Shown: in pieces, positions 21,138-28,422 of the stretch
Position numbering within the stretch: position 1 is the stretch's first letter
How the letters are laid out: every line of letters begins with the position of its first letter
Assembly (NCBI GenBank): GCA_011524535.1
Contig: WTKD01000005.1
Coordinates: 1-64,000, forward strand
DNA length: 64,000 nucleotides
Direction: 5' to 3'
Origin: Spirochaetaceae bacterium
GTDB taxonomy: Bacteria; Spirochaetota; Spirochaetia; WTKD01
Notes under the pieces: model-generated
The model's database searches: none
What the model was told of the DNA's origin: nothing
The model's input: only the letters and a program-made list of their open reading frames with translations
Program-made: the position numbers and the translations under genes

Positions 21138-21797
21138 ATGAAAGTTTTATGTATATCTGATGAAATCGACCCCCTCATCTATTCCCCCAACGCTAAAGAG
21201 CGATTACGCGATATAGATTTCGTCATTAGCGCTGGTGATTTACCCATGGAATACCTTGGTTTCATATGTTCTATGACATGTACCCCTTTGTACTTTGTTT
21301 TTGGAAACCACAACCTTAAATATCTCAAACAATTCAACAAGAGCAACCAGAATAATCCGTTTAGAATTAGTTCTGAAATTCATTCTCAAAATACTTTTGG
21401 TGCGAATTATATAAATAAACGATGCATACGTCATGAAGACCTACTTATCACAGGTTTGGGGGGTTGCAAGAAATATAACCACGGGAAAAACCAATTTACC
21501 GAATGGCAAATGCTTTTTCGTATGTTATCTTTGCTCCCACGACTATTCATAAATAAGTTGTTGTATGGGCGATTTGTTGATATATTCGTAACACATGCAC
21601 CCCCGCGGGGAATCAATGATAGAGACGATCCTTGCCATCAGGGATTTGTTTGTTTTCGCTGGTTTATCAAATTGTTTCAACCAAGATATATGATGCATGG
21701 CCATGTGCACTTGTATGAAGACCCCAATAAAAGAAAGACTATCTGGGAAAACTGCGAAGTGATTAACGTTTTTCAGAGTCATACGATGCACTTATAA
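21138..21797 (+). CDS. Calcineurin-like metallophosphoesterase
   Basis: The 219-residue protein has the metallophosphoesterase signature in order: an N-terminal strand with a D at position 8, SAGDLP near 31-36, FGNHN near 54-58, THAPPRG near 154-160 and GHVH near 193-196. These provide the two-metal site. Such enzymes split phosphodiesters or phosphomonoesters; the substrate cannot be inferred. Asp-to-Glu variation in the first block (SDEIDP in place of DxH) is worth noting. The start has a GAGAGT ribosome site 20 bases after mutL, and a ParB-like gene follows at 19 bases. Confidence 0.8.
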   Translation: MKVLCISDEIDPLIYSPNAKERLRDIDFVISAGDLPMEYLGFICSMTCTPLYFVFGNHNLKYLKQFNKSNQNNPFRISSEIHSQNTFGANYINKRCIRHEDLLITGLGGCKKYNHGKNQFTEWQMLFRMLSLLPRLFINKLLYGRFVDIFVTHAPPRGINDRDDPCHQGFVCFRWFIKLFQPRYMMHGHVHLYEDPNKRKTIWENCEVINVFQSHTMHL

Positions 21798-21815
21798 TTC
21801 GTAGAGGAATATCAT

Positions 21816-22763
21816 ATGAAAGATGACCTTATTCGACAAACAGCAAATGAAGATTTTTCTCGGGCTCGGGCAAAAGAATTTAGACACAGACTATTTAGTT
21901 TGTTTAGCCCTGAACAAACAAAACTATTGCAGCTCGATGAAGTAAAATCTATTGTTAAGCCATTGGCTGAAATATACCAAGGAGTTCAGGTTGTTCCCAT
22001 TCACAAAATCATTGGATCAGAAGGACGATTTCAGGACTTCAATAAAATATTTTTACCCAAAAAACACTACCTACGCTCACGATGGACTAGTCTTGATCAA
22101 GCTTTTTTAAAACAAGTAATATTGCCACCTGTGCACCTGTATGAAATTGGAGGAATATATTTTGTGCGAGATGGAAATCATCGTGTGTCTGTGGCAAGAC
22201 AAATGGGGCAGCAAGAAATTGATGCCGTAATAATCTCTTTACGCACCGAATTGCAATTGGATGTTACCACAACGATCGCAAAACTCCGTTCCCAGGTGAT
22301 AAAACTTGAAGAAAAAGCATTCCACAATGCAACCGGTTTTTCAGAAATATTCCCAGATTACCAACTACATTTCACCAATGTAGGGCGCTATCAAGTAATT
22401 ACGGAAAGACTGAAAATGCATGAACAATGGATGATAACCCAGATTTCACAGGAGAATTTTACATTCCGCAGTGTTATTACAGATTGGTTTGGAAACGTTT
22501 TTTTCAAAATAGTCGAAATAATTCGGGATGAATCCCTCTTGGTATTGTTTCCAAAAAAGACCGAGGCCGATGTTGCTCTTTGGATTATCGAGCATCGTTC
22601 ATTGTTAGTAGAAAACCACCAAGTCGAACCTTCTGTCGCTGACACCGTGGCCTCCTATCTTTTGACATTTAGGAAGAAAATATCAAGAACTTTGTTCAGA
22701 ACCCTTGTCTCATTCACAAGAAAATCGCTGTTATTTCTGAAAAGGTTATTCAAACGTAATTAG
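21816..22763 (+). CDS. ParB/Srx-fold domain protein of unknown function
   Basis: The 315-residue protein has a central block (VHLYEIGGIYFVRDGNHRVSVA is split here as VHLYEIGGIYFV then RDGNHRVSVA) at about residues 108-130. The DGNHR-x-x-VA core resembles the ParB/sulfiredoxin fold used in ParB CTPases and related nucleotide-dependent enzymes. No DNA-binding helix-turn-helix typical of chromosomal ParB is obvious. The C-terminus (about 285-315) is very basic and hydrophobic and might touch membrane or nucleic acid. A GAGGAAT ribosome site precedes the ATG. It ends the operon that begins at 15382. Function is not known. Confidence 0.65.
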   Translation: MKDDLIRQTANEDFSRARAKEFRHRLFSLFSPEQTKLLQLDEVKSIVKPLAEIYQGVQVVPIHKIIGSEGRFQDFNKIFLPKKHYLRSRWTSLDQAFLKQVILPPVHLYEIGGIYFVRDGNHRVSVARQMGQQEIDAVIISLRTELQLDVTTTIAKLRSQVIKLEEKAFHNATGFSEIFPDYQLHFTNVGRYQVITERLKMHEQWMITQISQENFTFRSVITDWFGNVFFKIVEIIRDESLLVLFPKKTEADVALWIIEHRSLLVENHQVEPSVADTVASYLLTFRKKISRTLFRTLVSFTRKSLLFLKRLFKRN

Positions 22764-22794
22764 TTTCAAGAAAATATTCTTCATTGGCTTTGCG

Positions 22795-23445
22795 TCAATA
22801 GGAAATGAAATAAGGACCACTCATAAGAGAGCGTTCTCGATATCTCGCAAAAAGATATATGGGATGTATTTGATATAGCGATTCATCGAGCGATATTTTG
22901 CCTGAAGATAATCGAGTTAAGCCAATGATTTTAGAATCTCCCTCAAGAGCATATATGTAGACATCCGTAAGTATGCTATTTAAAGTCCAATTATTATCTC
23001 CATCAGATTCGATGGTTGGAACCAAGCTCTGAAAGTCAATATCAGAATCTGAAATGGGAAATACGCGAGAGTCGATATTTAATGCCTTATCGGAAATGTC
23101 AACTCGGTATTTTCCTTTCGGAAAAAAATCCGATTCTGGACCAACTATTTTTACATGTCCCACATGTTCATATGAGCCCAGCACATTCTTCACCCACTCG
23201 AATTCGGTAAACCGCCACTCTAGCTCTTCATCAACCATGGTGAGAACAATTTCTTCTATATCGTCAATACCATCTTTGTCGGAAAAAGTAAGCCACAAAC
23301 TCAGCTCTTCTGCATACGAGCCAGCGGCTGGATTAACAAATGATTTTAATTCGTAAGTAAATCTATTTATGACTGGAGTGGAATTACTGCATCCCATATT
23401 CATAAAAAGAAATGAAAGGAAGAAAAACAACCATGTTTTTCTCAT
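22795..23445 (-). CDS. Predicted lipoprotein of unknown function
   Basis: The ATG at 23443-23445 gives a 216-residue protein beginning MRKTWLFFFLSFLFMNMGCS, a lipoprotein signal with the acylated cysteine at residue 19. The frame is open upstream, but this start has a GAGAGA site and places the lipobox correctly. The mature part looks like an all-beta domain with an acidic loop (FSDKDGIDDIEEIVLTMVDE), which suggests calcium-like or surface binding, but no family is recognised. It begins 16 bases after the rpsU stop and may be cotranscribed with it. Confidence 0.7.
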   Translation of the reverse strand: MRKTWLFFFLSFLFMNMGCSNSTPVINRFTYELKSFVNPAAGSYAEELSLWLTFSDKDGIDDIEEIVLTMVDEELEWRFTEFEWVKNVLGSYEHVGHVKIVGPESDFFPKGKYRVDISDKALNIDSRVFPISDSDIDFQSLVPTIESDGDNNWTLNSILTDVYIYALEGDSKIIGLTRLSSGKISLDESLYQIHPIYLFARYRERSLMSGPYFISY

Positions 23446-23461
23446 GGTCTCTCTCGATATG

Positions 23462-23665
23462 TCACCTAGGAGAAAAATATCTTTTCGCCCTTCTAAGTCT
23501 CTTTCGAACAAGTGCTTTTTTAAGTCTATGTCGAACTATGGCAGGCTTTTCGTAAAATTCTCTTTTTTTCCATTCTCGGACAATCCCCTCACGTTCAACC
23601 ATACGCTTGAAACGCTTCAGGGCTCTTTCAACTTGAGCCTGGTCATCAATTACTACCCTAGCGAT
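23462..23665 (-). CDS. rpsU: 30S ribosomal protein S21 (bS21) with ATC start
   Basis: The minus strand encodes a very basic 67-residue protein (ARVVIDDQAQVERALKRFKR, then EREGIVREWKKREFYEKP) that matches bS21, which sits beside the anti-Shine-Dalgarno end of 16S rRNA. No ATG, GTG or TTG exists at its N-terminus. An in-frame TAG lies two codons upstream, and the codon in the start position is ATC (23663-23665). A perfect GGAGG lies seven bases before it. The first in-frame ATG is codon 22, which would remove a conserved third of the protein. Start at ATC is therefore the simplest reading, unless there is a sequencing error. Confidence 0.9.
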   Translation of the reverse strand: MARVVIDDQAQVERALKRFKRMVEREGIVREWKKREFYEKPAIVRHRLKKALVRKRLRRAKRYFSPR

Positions 23666-23672
23666 ATTCTAA

Positions 23673-23677
23673 CCTCC
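23673..23677 (-). promoter_or_regulatory. Strong Shine-Dalgarno sequence of rpsU
   Basis: GGAGG on the minus strand, seven bases before the ATC codon. It is the ideal distance from ATC and decides the start. bS21 itself lies near the anti-Shine-Dalgarno on the ribosome, so a strong site in front of a weak start codon may form a feedback loop; that is inference. Confidence 0.8.
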
Positions 23678-23697
23678 TCATTAAATAGTCAAACTAC

Positions 23698-23726
23698 ATT
23701 TAATCAGAACATGACCATACTGTCAA
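23698..23726 (-). promoter_or_regulatory. Probable promoter of rpsU
   Basis: A consensus TTGACA (minus strand, 23721-23726) and TTAAAT (23698-23703) are separated by 17 bases. The -35 box abuts the recJ stop codon. Transcription would start near 23691 and leave a leader of about 25 bases with the GGAGG site. Confidence 0.55.
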
Positions 23727-25823
23727 TTACCTAAGAACCTTGTGTATCTTGAGTTGTATGGTTTCTTGACTTCGATAAACATTCAGAGAAATATCACACA
23801 GTACCCCCACTACCCTTTGTGGAAGGAGTGCTCTTGTTGCTTCTTCTTCAGCATTCCAATACACTGCATTCCATTTATAGCCTCCTCCCTCCACTGTCAG
23901 GAGCAAATGCTGATTACGGTCTCCGCGATATTTCACATCCACTACGGTCAATTCATCGATCTGGAACAATGGATTACGAAATTCTTTACCAAATGGGCGA
24001 CATTCCGCCAGGACTTGCATGATATCCGGGGTTAGATTCTCCTGCGATAAAATGCAATCGGGATCATCCTTAGTAGGTGGAGATTCCAATATCAATTCGT
24101 ATTTTATATATCTTTCCATCGCCGCAAGCAGGGAATCGAGCTGCTTTGTGTATAGCGAAAACCCTCCAGCTGCGCGATGCCCCCCCCATCCTATCAAATA
24201 GGAGGAGAATTGCTCTAAAAATTTCGGAGTGTCAAACATATCGATACTCCGGACCGAACCAGTGCTCTCTACATCTCCTATCGATATGCAAATACAAGGC
24301 CGACTATGCGCTTCTGCATATCTATTCGCTACAATGCCTGTGATTCCTCGGTGTATTGATTCCCCAGTAACAATTATACATTTGTTGTCTAGTGATTGGA
24401 GGCTTTCTGTCGCATCCGTATAATGTTTCTTCATCGCAAATTCGTACAACGTTTTTCTCTTTTTGTTCAGCGTGCTCATCGATGCAAGTAATCTCTTTTT
24501 CTCCACCAATTCGGTATTATCAAGGAAAAATTTGACGGTTATCCCCGCCTTTCCCATTCTTCCCGATGAATTAAGCGTAGGGATCAGTGTCCATGGGAGC
24601 CTAAGTTCATCCAATGGTAATTCAATAAGCTTTTTTTCGTACAATAAGCCTATTGCTTCCCGTGCTTGCCGGGTGAGCATTCCCAGACCATGATGCAATA
24701 ATATTCGATTTTCATCTCTAAGATCGACCAGATCAGCAATGAGTGCAAGGGCCGTAAGATCGAGGGTGTTGATAAAGGCTTGCCTTGCACTTTCTTCTGA
24801 TTGAAACGAATGGAACGTATATAAGGCATGAATCATATCAATTTCTTCAAATTGATCGATGTATCTCTTAGAGCGCGTGTGGGCAAGGAGTTCACCAATG
24901 CTTAATCGCGAAAATTCTGTCATGCTTTGTTTCATTTCTTTCTGCAGAGAAACAACAGGCTGCTTTTTATGAGCCTGAAGGACAGCCAACATATGGGTCT
25001 GTTGTTCTTCATTGTACACAACCACAGCATCAACTCGTTGATAGGCCTGAAGTAACGCGGCATCCGGAGAGTCCAAATCATATACCCCATGTAGGCGTTC
25101 TTGAACGACTCCATAACACAATCGATATGCTGCATATAGATGTATTCCATTACCGGGTGCGGAATGGAACAGTAGGATCTCTTTTGTAAAGAATTCACTT
25201 CTATTGAGGTGATAGGCGAATACGAGCTTTGAGACAAGCGCGCAAGCACATGTCTGAGCACAGGGATATACTGAGCCTTCAATTTTTGGATTGATGATGG
25301 CATGAGCCCTTGGTAACTCGCTTCGCAAATCGTGGTGATCGATAACGACAACGAATAATCCATGAGATCGCGCGTACTCTATCTCTTCTAGTTGTGTTGA
25401 ACCACAGTCAACGGCAAATATACCATCTATTCCTGATTCAATCGCTGTTTGTATATGCTCTTTGCTCATACCATACCGGTCGTTCTCTTCAGGTACACAG
25501 TACTGAGTATGTATGCCACATGCGCGTAAAAAATTTACAAGTAAGGCTGTGCTCGTGACTCCGTCCACGTCTTTGTCCCCAAAAACCATGACGGACCCTT
25601 GTTTTTTTTCAATGGCATCGATGACATCCAGAGCTTTGTGCATATCGGGTAATAGGAATGGATTGTGTACATAATGTAAATGTTTTTTCTCCATGAAAAA
25701 CTTGACTTGATTGGGGTTTGTGATTCCCTTTCTGATGAGCAATTCTGCGAGCACAGGGTTACATTGATATCGATCGATGAACTCTTGTATATCTTGGGAG
25801 AGAAGTAAAGTGGAATCACTCAC
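23727..25823 (-). CDS. recJ: Single-stranded-DNA-specific exonuclease RecJ
   Basis: RecJ degrades single-stranded DNA 5' to 3' in recombination and mismatch repair; it is a DHH-superfamily phosphoesterase. The 698-residue protein shows motif I (GDKDVDGVTSTALL, about residues 81-94), motif II (FAVDCGS), the DHH block (VVVIDHHD near 160) and the DHHA1 motif (GWGGHRAAGGFSL). The family usually has an aromatic residue or alanine where Lys83 stands here. It starts at a GTG three bases after the phosphorylase stop, with GAGGAAT upstream, so the two genes form one operon. Confidence 0.93.
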   Translation of the reverse strand: MSDSTLLLSQDIQEFIDRYQCNPVLAELLIRKGITNPNQVKFFMEKKHLHYVHNPFLLPDMHKALDVIDAIEKKQGSVMVFGDKDVDGVTSTALLVNFLRACGIHTQYCVPEENDRYGMSKEHIQTAIESGIDGIFAVDCGSTQLEEIEYARSHGLFVVVIDHHDLRSELPRAHAIINPKIEGSVYPCAQTCACALVSKLVFAYHLNRSEFFTKEILLFHSAPGNGIHLYAAYRLCYGVVQERLHGVYDLDSPDAALLQAYQRVDAVVVYNEEQQTHMLAVLQAHKKQPVVSLQKEMKQSMTEFSRLSIGELLAHTRSKRYIDQFEEIDMIHALYTFHSFQSEESARQAFINTLDLTALALIADLVDLRDENRILLHHGLGMLTRQAREAIGLLYEKKLIELPLDELRLPWTLIPTLNSSGRMGKAGITVKFFLDNTELVEKKRLLASMSTLNKKRKTLYEFAMKKHYTDATESLQSLDNKCIIVTGESIHRGITGIVANRYAEAHSRPCICISIGDVESTGSVRSIDMFDTPKFLEQFSSYLIGWGGHRAAGGFSLYTKQLDSLLAAMERYIKYELILESPPTKDDPDCILSQENLTPDIMQVLAECRPFGKEFRNPLFQIDELTVVDVKYRGDRNQHLLLTVEGGGYKWNAVYWNAEEEATRALLPQRVVGVLCDISLNVYRSQETIQLKIHKVLR

Positions 25824-25826
25824 TGT

Positions 25827-27134
25827 TTATAATTCCTCAAATACGATGTTCTGTTTTTCGGGAGCATTTTTATCATATGTAATGGCAGAACGTATTGCGT
25901 GAGCATCTGACTTATTGAGGGGACGTTCGGTCCAAACAGTAGCCACAACATCTTTCTTCACTTCAGATCCCACACCGACATGTAATTCCAAACCAACATA
26001 CGGTAGAATGGTATCCTCGGTTTTTTGGCGCCCTGCTCCATAATTACGCAATGTGTTTGCAATAGATAAAGCATCGATATCTACCACATACCCTTCACAG
26101 TCCGAACGTAATTCTGTTTTGTTCAAACTACGCTTTGTCCCCACCTGTGTTTGTAGAAGTTCTACATCGCCACCTTGAAGGGAAACGTTATCGAGAAAGG
26201 CTCTGTAGGCACTCCCATCGATAAGGACTTGTCTGAGTTTCTGTTTAATATCTTTCGGTTTTTGTTCGGGGTAGGCTAGGCGTACCGCATGCACGCACAA
26301 TGCAATACTTAAATCTACAAGTCCTGTGCTCAGTGGATGAATGTCTCTCTGTGGGTCTAAAATCGAAATGCATTCTTCGATCTCCAAGAAATTGCCAACC
26401 GCATACCCCAAAGGTGCATCCATATTTGTAATCAAAGCACCTATGGATTTTCCCATCGCTCTACCCGTTTCCAACAAGGCTTTTCCAAGGTTTCGTGCAT
26501 CATCGATTGTTTTCATGAAAGCACCTTTACCGCATTTCACATCCAGTACAAGGTGTTCGCACCCTTCAGCGAATTTTTTTGAAAGAATACTCGAACAAAT
26601 GAGCGGGATAGATTCTACCGTTGCCGTCGCATCGCGTAATGCATACATTTTCTTATCCGCAGGAGCAACCGAATCAGTTTGTCCCATCATTGCGTATCCA
26701 GTTTTTTCTACGATAGTGACAAATTGTTCCTCGGTGAGAGAGGTATTGTAATTCGGTATCGAATCGAGCTTATCGAGCGTCCCTCCCGTATGGCCAAGAG
26801 AACGACCACTTATCATTGGGACACGGAAATCAGTTGCAGCAAGTATAGGAGCCAGAATGATAGACACCTTATCTCCAACCCCTCCTGTAGAATGTTTATC
26901 CACCAATGGCCTTCCATTAGGAAATTCGATCGTGTTCCCCGATCCTATCATGGCCTGGGTAAGGGCCGCACGTTCGCCGCTGTTCATACCCTTGAACAAC
27001 ACTGCCATGAGAAATGCCGACATCTGGTAGTCAGGAATAACACCCTTTGTGTAGTCTTGGACGATCTCAAAAATCGTGTCCTTCGACAAAACACCCCCGT
27101 CCCTCTTTTTACTTATAGATGAAAGAAAATTCAT
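25827..27134 (-). CDS. deoA: Pyrimidine-nucleoside (thymidine) phosphorylase
   Basis: The enzyme splits thymidine or uridine with phosphate to give the base and (deoxy)ribose-1-phosphate. The family signature is intact: KKRDGGVLS near the N-terminus, DKHSTGGVGDKVS (about 79-91) and GRSLGHTGGTLDKL (about 110-123). The 435-residue length is normal. It may be the broad pyrimidine enzyme (pdp) and not strictly thymidine-specific; sequence reading cannot separate them. It is divergent from a deoxyribonucleotidase gene 19 bases away, and it is followed directly by recJ. Confidence 0.93.
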   Translation of the reverse strand: MNFLSSISKKRDGGVLSKDTIFEIVQDYTKGVIPDYQMSAFLMAVLFKGMNSGERAALTQAMIGSGNTIEFPNGRPLVDKHSTGGVGDKVSIILAPILAATDFRVPMISGRSLGHTGGTLDKLDSIPNYNTSLTEEQFVTIVEKTGYAMMGQTDSVAPADKKMYALRDATATVESIPLICSSILSKKFAEGCEHLVLDVKCGKGAFMKTIDDARNLGKALLETGRAMGKSIGALITNMDAPLGYAVGNFLEIEECISILDPQRDIHPLSTGLVDLSIALCVHAVRLAYPEQKPKDIKQKLRQVLIDGSAYRAFLDNVSLQGGDVELLQTQVGTKRSLNKTELRSDCEGYVVDIDALSIANTLRNYGAGRQKTEDTILPYVGLELHVGVGSEVKKDVVATVWTERPLNKSDAHAIRSAITYDKNAPEKQNIVFEEL

Positions 27135-27138
27135 TCTG

Positions 27139-27144
27139 TATAAT
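27139..27144 (+). promoter_or_regulatory. -10 box of the deoxyribonucleotidase gene
   Basis: A perfect TATAAT ends ten bases before the ATG at 27154, which puts the likely transcription start at about 27151 and leaves a leader of only about three bases. I find no good -35 at the proper distance (it would fall in the deoA start region). There is no Shine-Dalgarno site before the ATG. Confidence 0.4.
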
Positions 27145-27153
27145 CTTTATGAT

Positions 27154-27717
27154 ATGCATCTCAGTATACAAGCCAATGCGTTATATTTTCAATCCCATCG
27201 CCTATTCGTCGATCTTGATGGAGTTCTTGTCGATTTTGAAGGAGGGGTAGAACAGGCATTAGGGCGTACCGTTGATTCTTTTCATCCGCGTAATGAACTT
27301 TGGAAATCGGTTTCTGCTATACCTGAATTTTATGCGAACCTCCCTTGGACGAGTGATGGAAAATTCCTCTGGTCTGCAGTAAAGAACCTATGTCCATCGA
27401 TCCTGACCGGCGTACCTAGAGGGAATTGGGCCGAGCCACAAAAACGAGCATGGTGTCGCAAAAATATTGGAGAAGATATTGAAGTGTTTGTCTGTCTTTC
27501 TAGCGAAAAGAGCGCTGTTGCTTCCGGGGTTTGTGACGGAGAATTGACACCCATTCTCATCGATGACAGGAACTCCCTCAGAGAAGGATGGGAGCATATT
27601 GGTGGTATATTCATACACCATCGAAATACAGAAGAAAGTCTACAAGAGCTACAGAGCCATCTCAAGCAATACATTCATAACACCGACCGAGACGCAAGAA
27701 CACTTTTCAACGAATAA
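27154..27717 (+). CDS. 5'(3')-deoxyribonucleotidase-like HAD protein
   Basis: The 187-residue protein carries the HAD aspartate motif FVDLDGVLVDFEGG at about 18-31 and a late ILIDDRNSL motif at about 137-145, typical of NT5C-type phosphatases that remove phosphate from pyrimidine deoxynucleoside monophosphates. The first ATG is at 27154; an in-frame ATG 26 codons upstream would run into the deoA start region and was rejected. It is divergent from deoA, which would use the thymidine or deoxyuridine it makes. Its last 43 bases overlap the end of recO on the other strand. Confidence 0.85.
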   Translation: MHLSIQANALYFQSHRLFVDLDGVLVDFEGGVEQALGRTVDSFHPRNELWKSVSAIPEFYANLPWTSDGKFLWSAVKNLCPSILTGVPRGNWAEPQKRAWCRKNIGEDIEVFVCLSSEKSAVASGVCDGELTPILIDDRNSLREGWEHIGGIFIHHRNTEESLQELQSHLKQYIHNTDRDARTLFNE

Positions 27718-28409
27718 CCGAGTGTTTCTTCGAGTATTTTTTTTATGATTTTCCAAGCTTCTCTATACCCAGCCTCACTAAAACTTTCTTGTTTCATGGT
27801 TTCGATATGCTGATATGTACAGGCAAAAAGAATTGCAGCGCATTCTGAAGAAATGGCGATAGAAGAAGCCGATTTTTCATCCTCAAATTCAAGCTGACTA
27901 ACATTAAAAAATCGCGCATTCACCTCAATAGCGGGTCTGATTCCCATAAAACCAAACAATCTCCACATAAAAAGAACATGAATAAGTAACGCTCTGCTCT
28001 GCTCGGAGCTAATCAGTCTATAATACGCTCTATCCAACAAACGAAGCGTCTGTTCGTTTCCTTCTATCCCTCGCTGCATCACACAAATACATTCCGCCCA
28101 AATTGAAATAATATGCAATTGCACCACCGACAGTACAAACTCATCGGTATACTCGAAGGGTTTGCACTCAACAATACGCGGAATAGAAGGGCGAAAATCA
28201 ATCAATACCTCACATTGTTGAAAAAACCTTGTTATAGGCCTCAGTTTTGATGTGTTCTTTTGCGCTCCATATGCGACCGCGCGAATCACTCCATACTCAG
28301 CAAGAAAAAGCGTGATATTTGCATGAATCTCTTGCATGGTGTCAACACGTAGCACATATCCATGTGATTGACCGATGTTTTTGGAATGTTCTAATCTTGA
28401 TCTCTCCAT
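27675..28409 (-). CDS. recO: DNA repair protein RecO
   Basis: RecO helps RecR load RecA onto single-stranded gaps. The 244-residue protein has the N-terminal OB-type domain (GYVLRVDTMQEIHANITLF, then GVIRAVAYGAQKNTS) and the helical C-terminal region. No zinc-cysteine set is obvious, which is common outside Proteobacteria and Thermus. It starts 13 bases from the divergent lon gene. Its end overlaps the tail of the convergent nucleotidase gene. RecO is weakly conserved, so the call rests mainly on the N-terminal pattern and length. Confidence 0.82.
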   Translation of the reverse strand: MERSRLEHSKNIGQSHGYVLRVDTMQEIHANITLFLAEYGVIRAVAYGAQKNTSKLRPITRFFQQCEVLIDFRPSIPRIVECKPFEYTDEFVLSVVQLHIISIWAECICVMQRGIEGNEQTLRLLDRAYYRLISSEQSRALLIHVLFMWRLFGFMGIRPAIEVNARFFNVSQLEFEDEKSASSIAISSECAAILFACTYQHIETMKQESFSEAGYREAWKIIKKILEETLGYSLKSVLASRSVL

Positions 28410-28417
28410 GTTATACT
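28389..28417 (+). promoter_or_regulatory. Probable promoter of lon
   Basis: TATACT at 28412-28417 is a clear -10 box. A weak TTCTAA (28389-28394) stands 17 bases upstream. Only five A bases separate the -10 from the ATG, so transcription would start at or next to the start codon. An in-frame TAA just before the ATG excludes an upstream start. Confidence 0.5.
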
Positions 28418-28422
28418 AAAAA

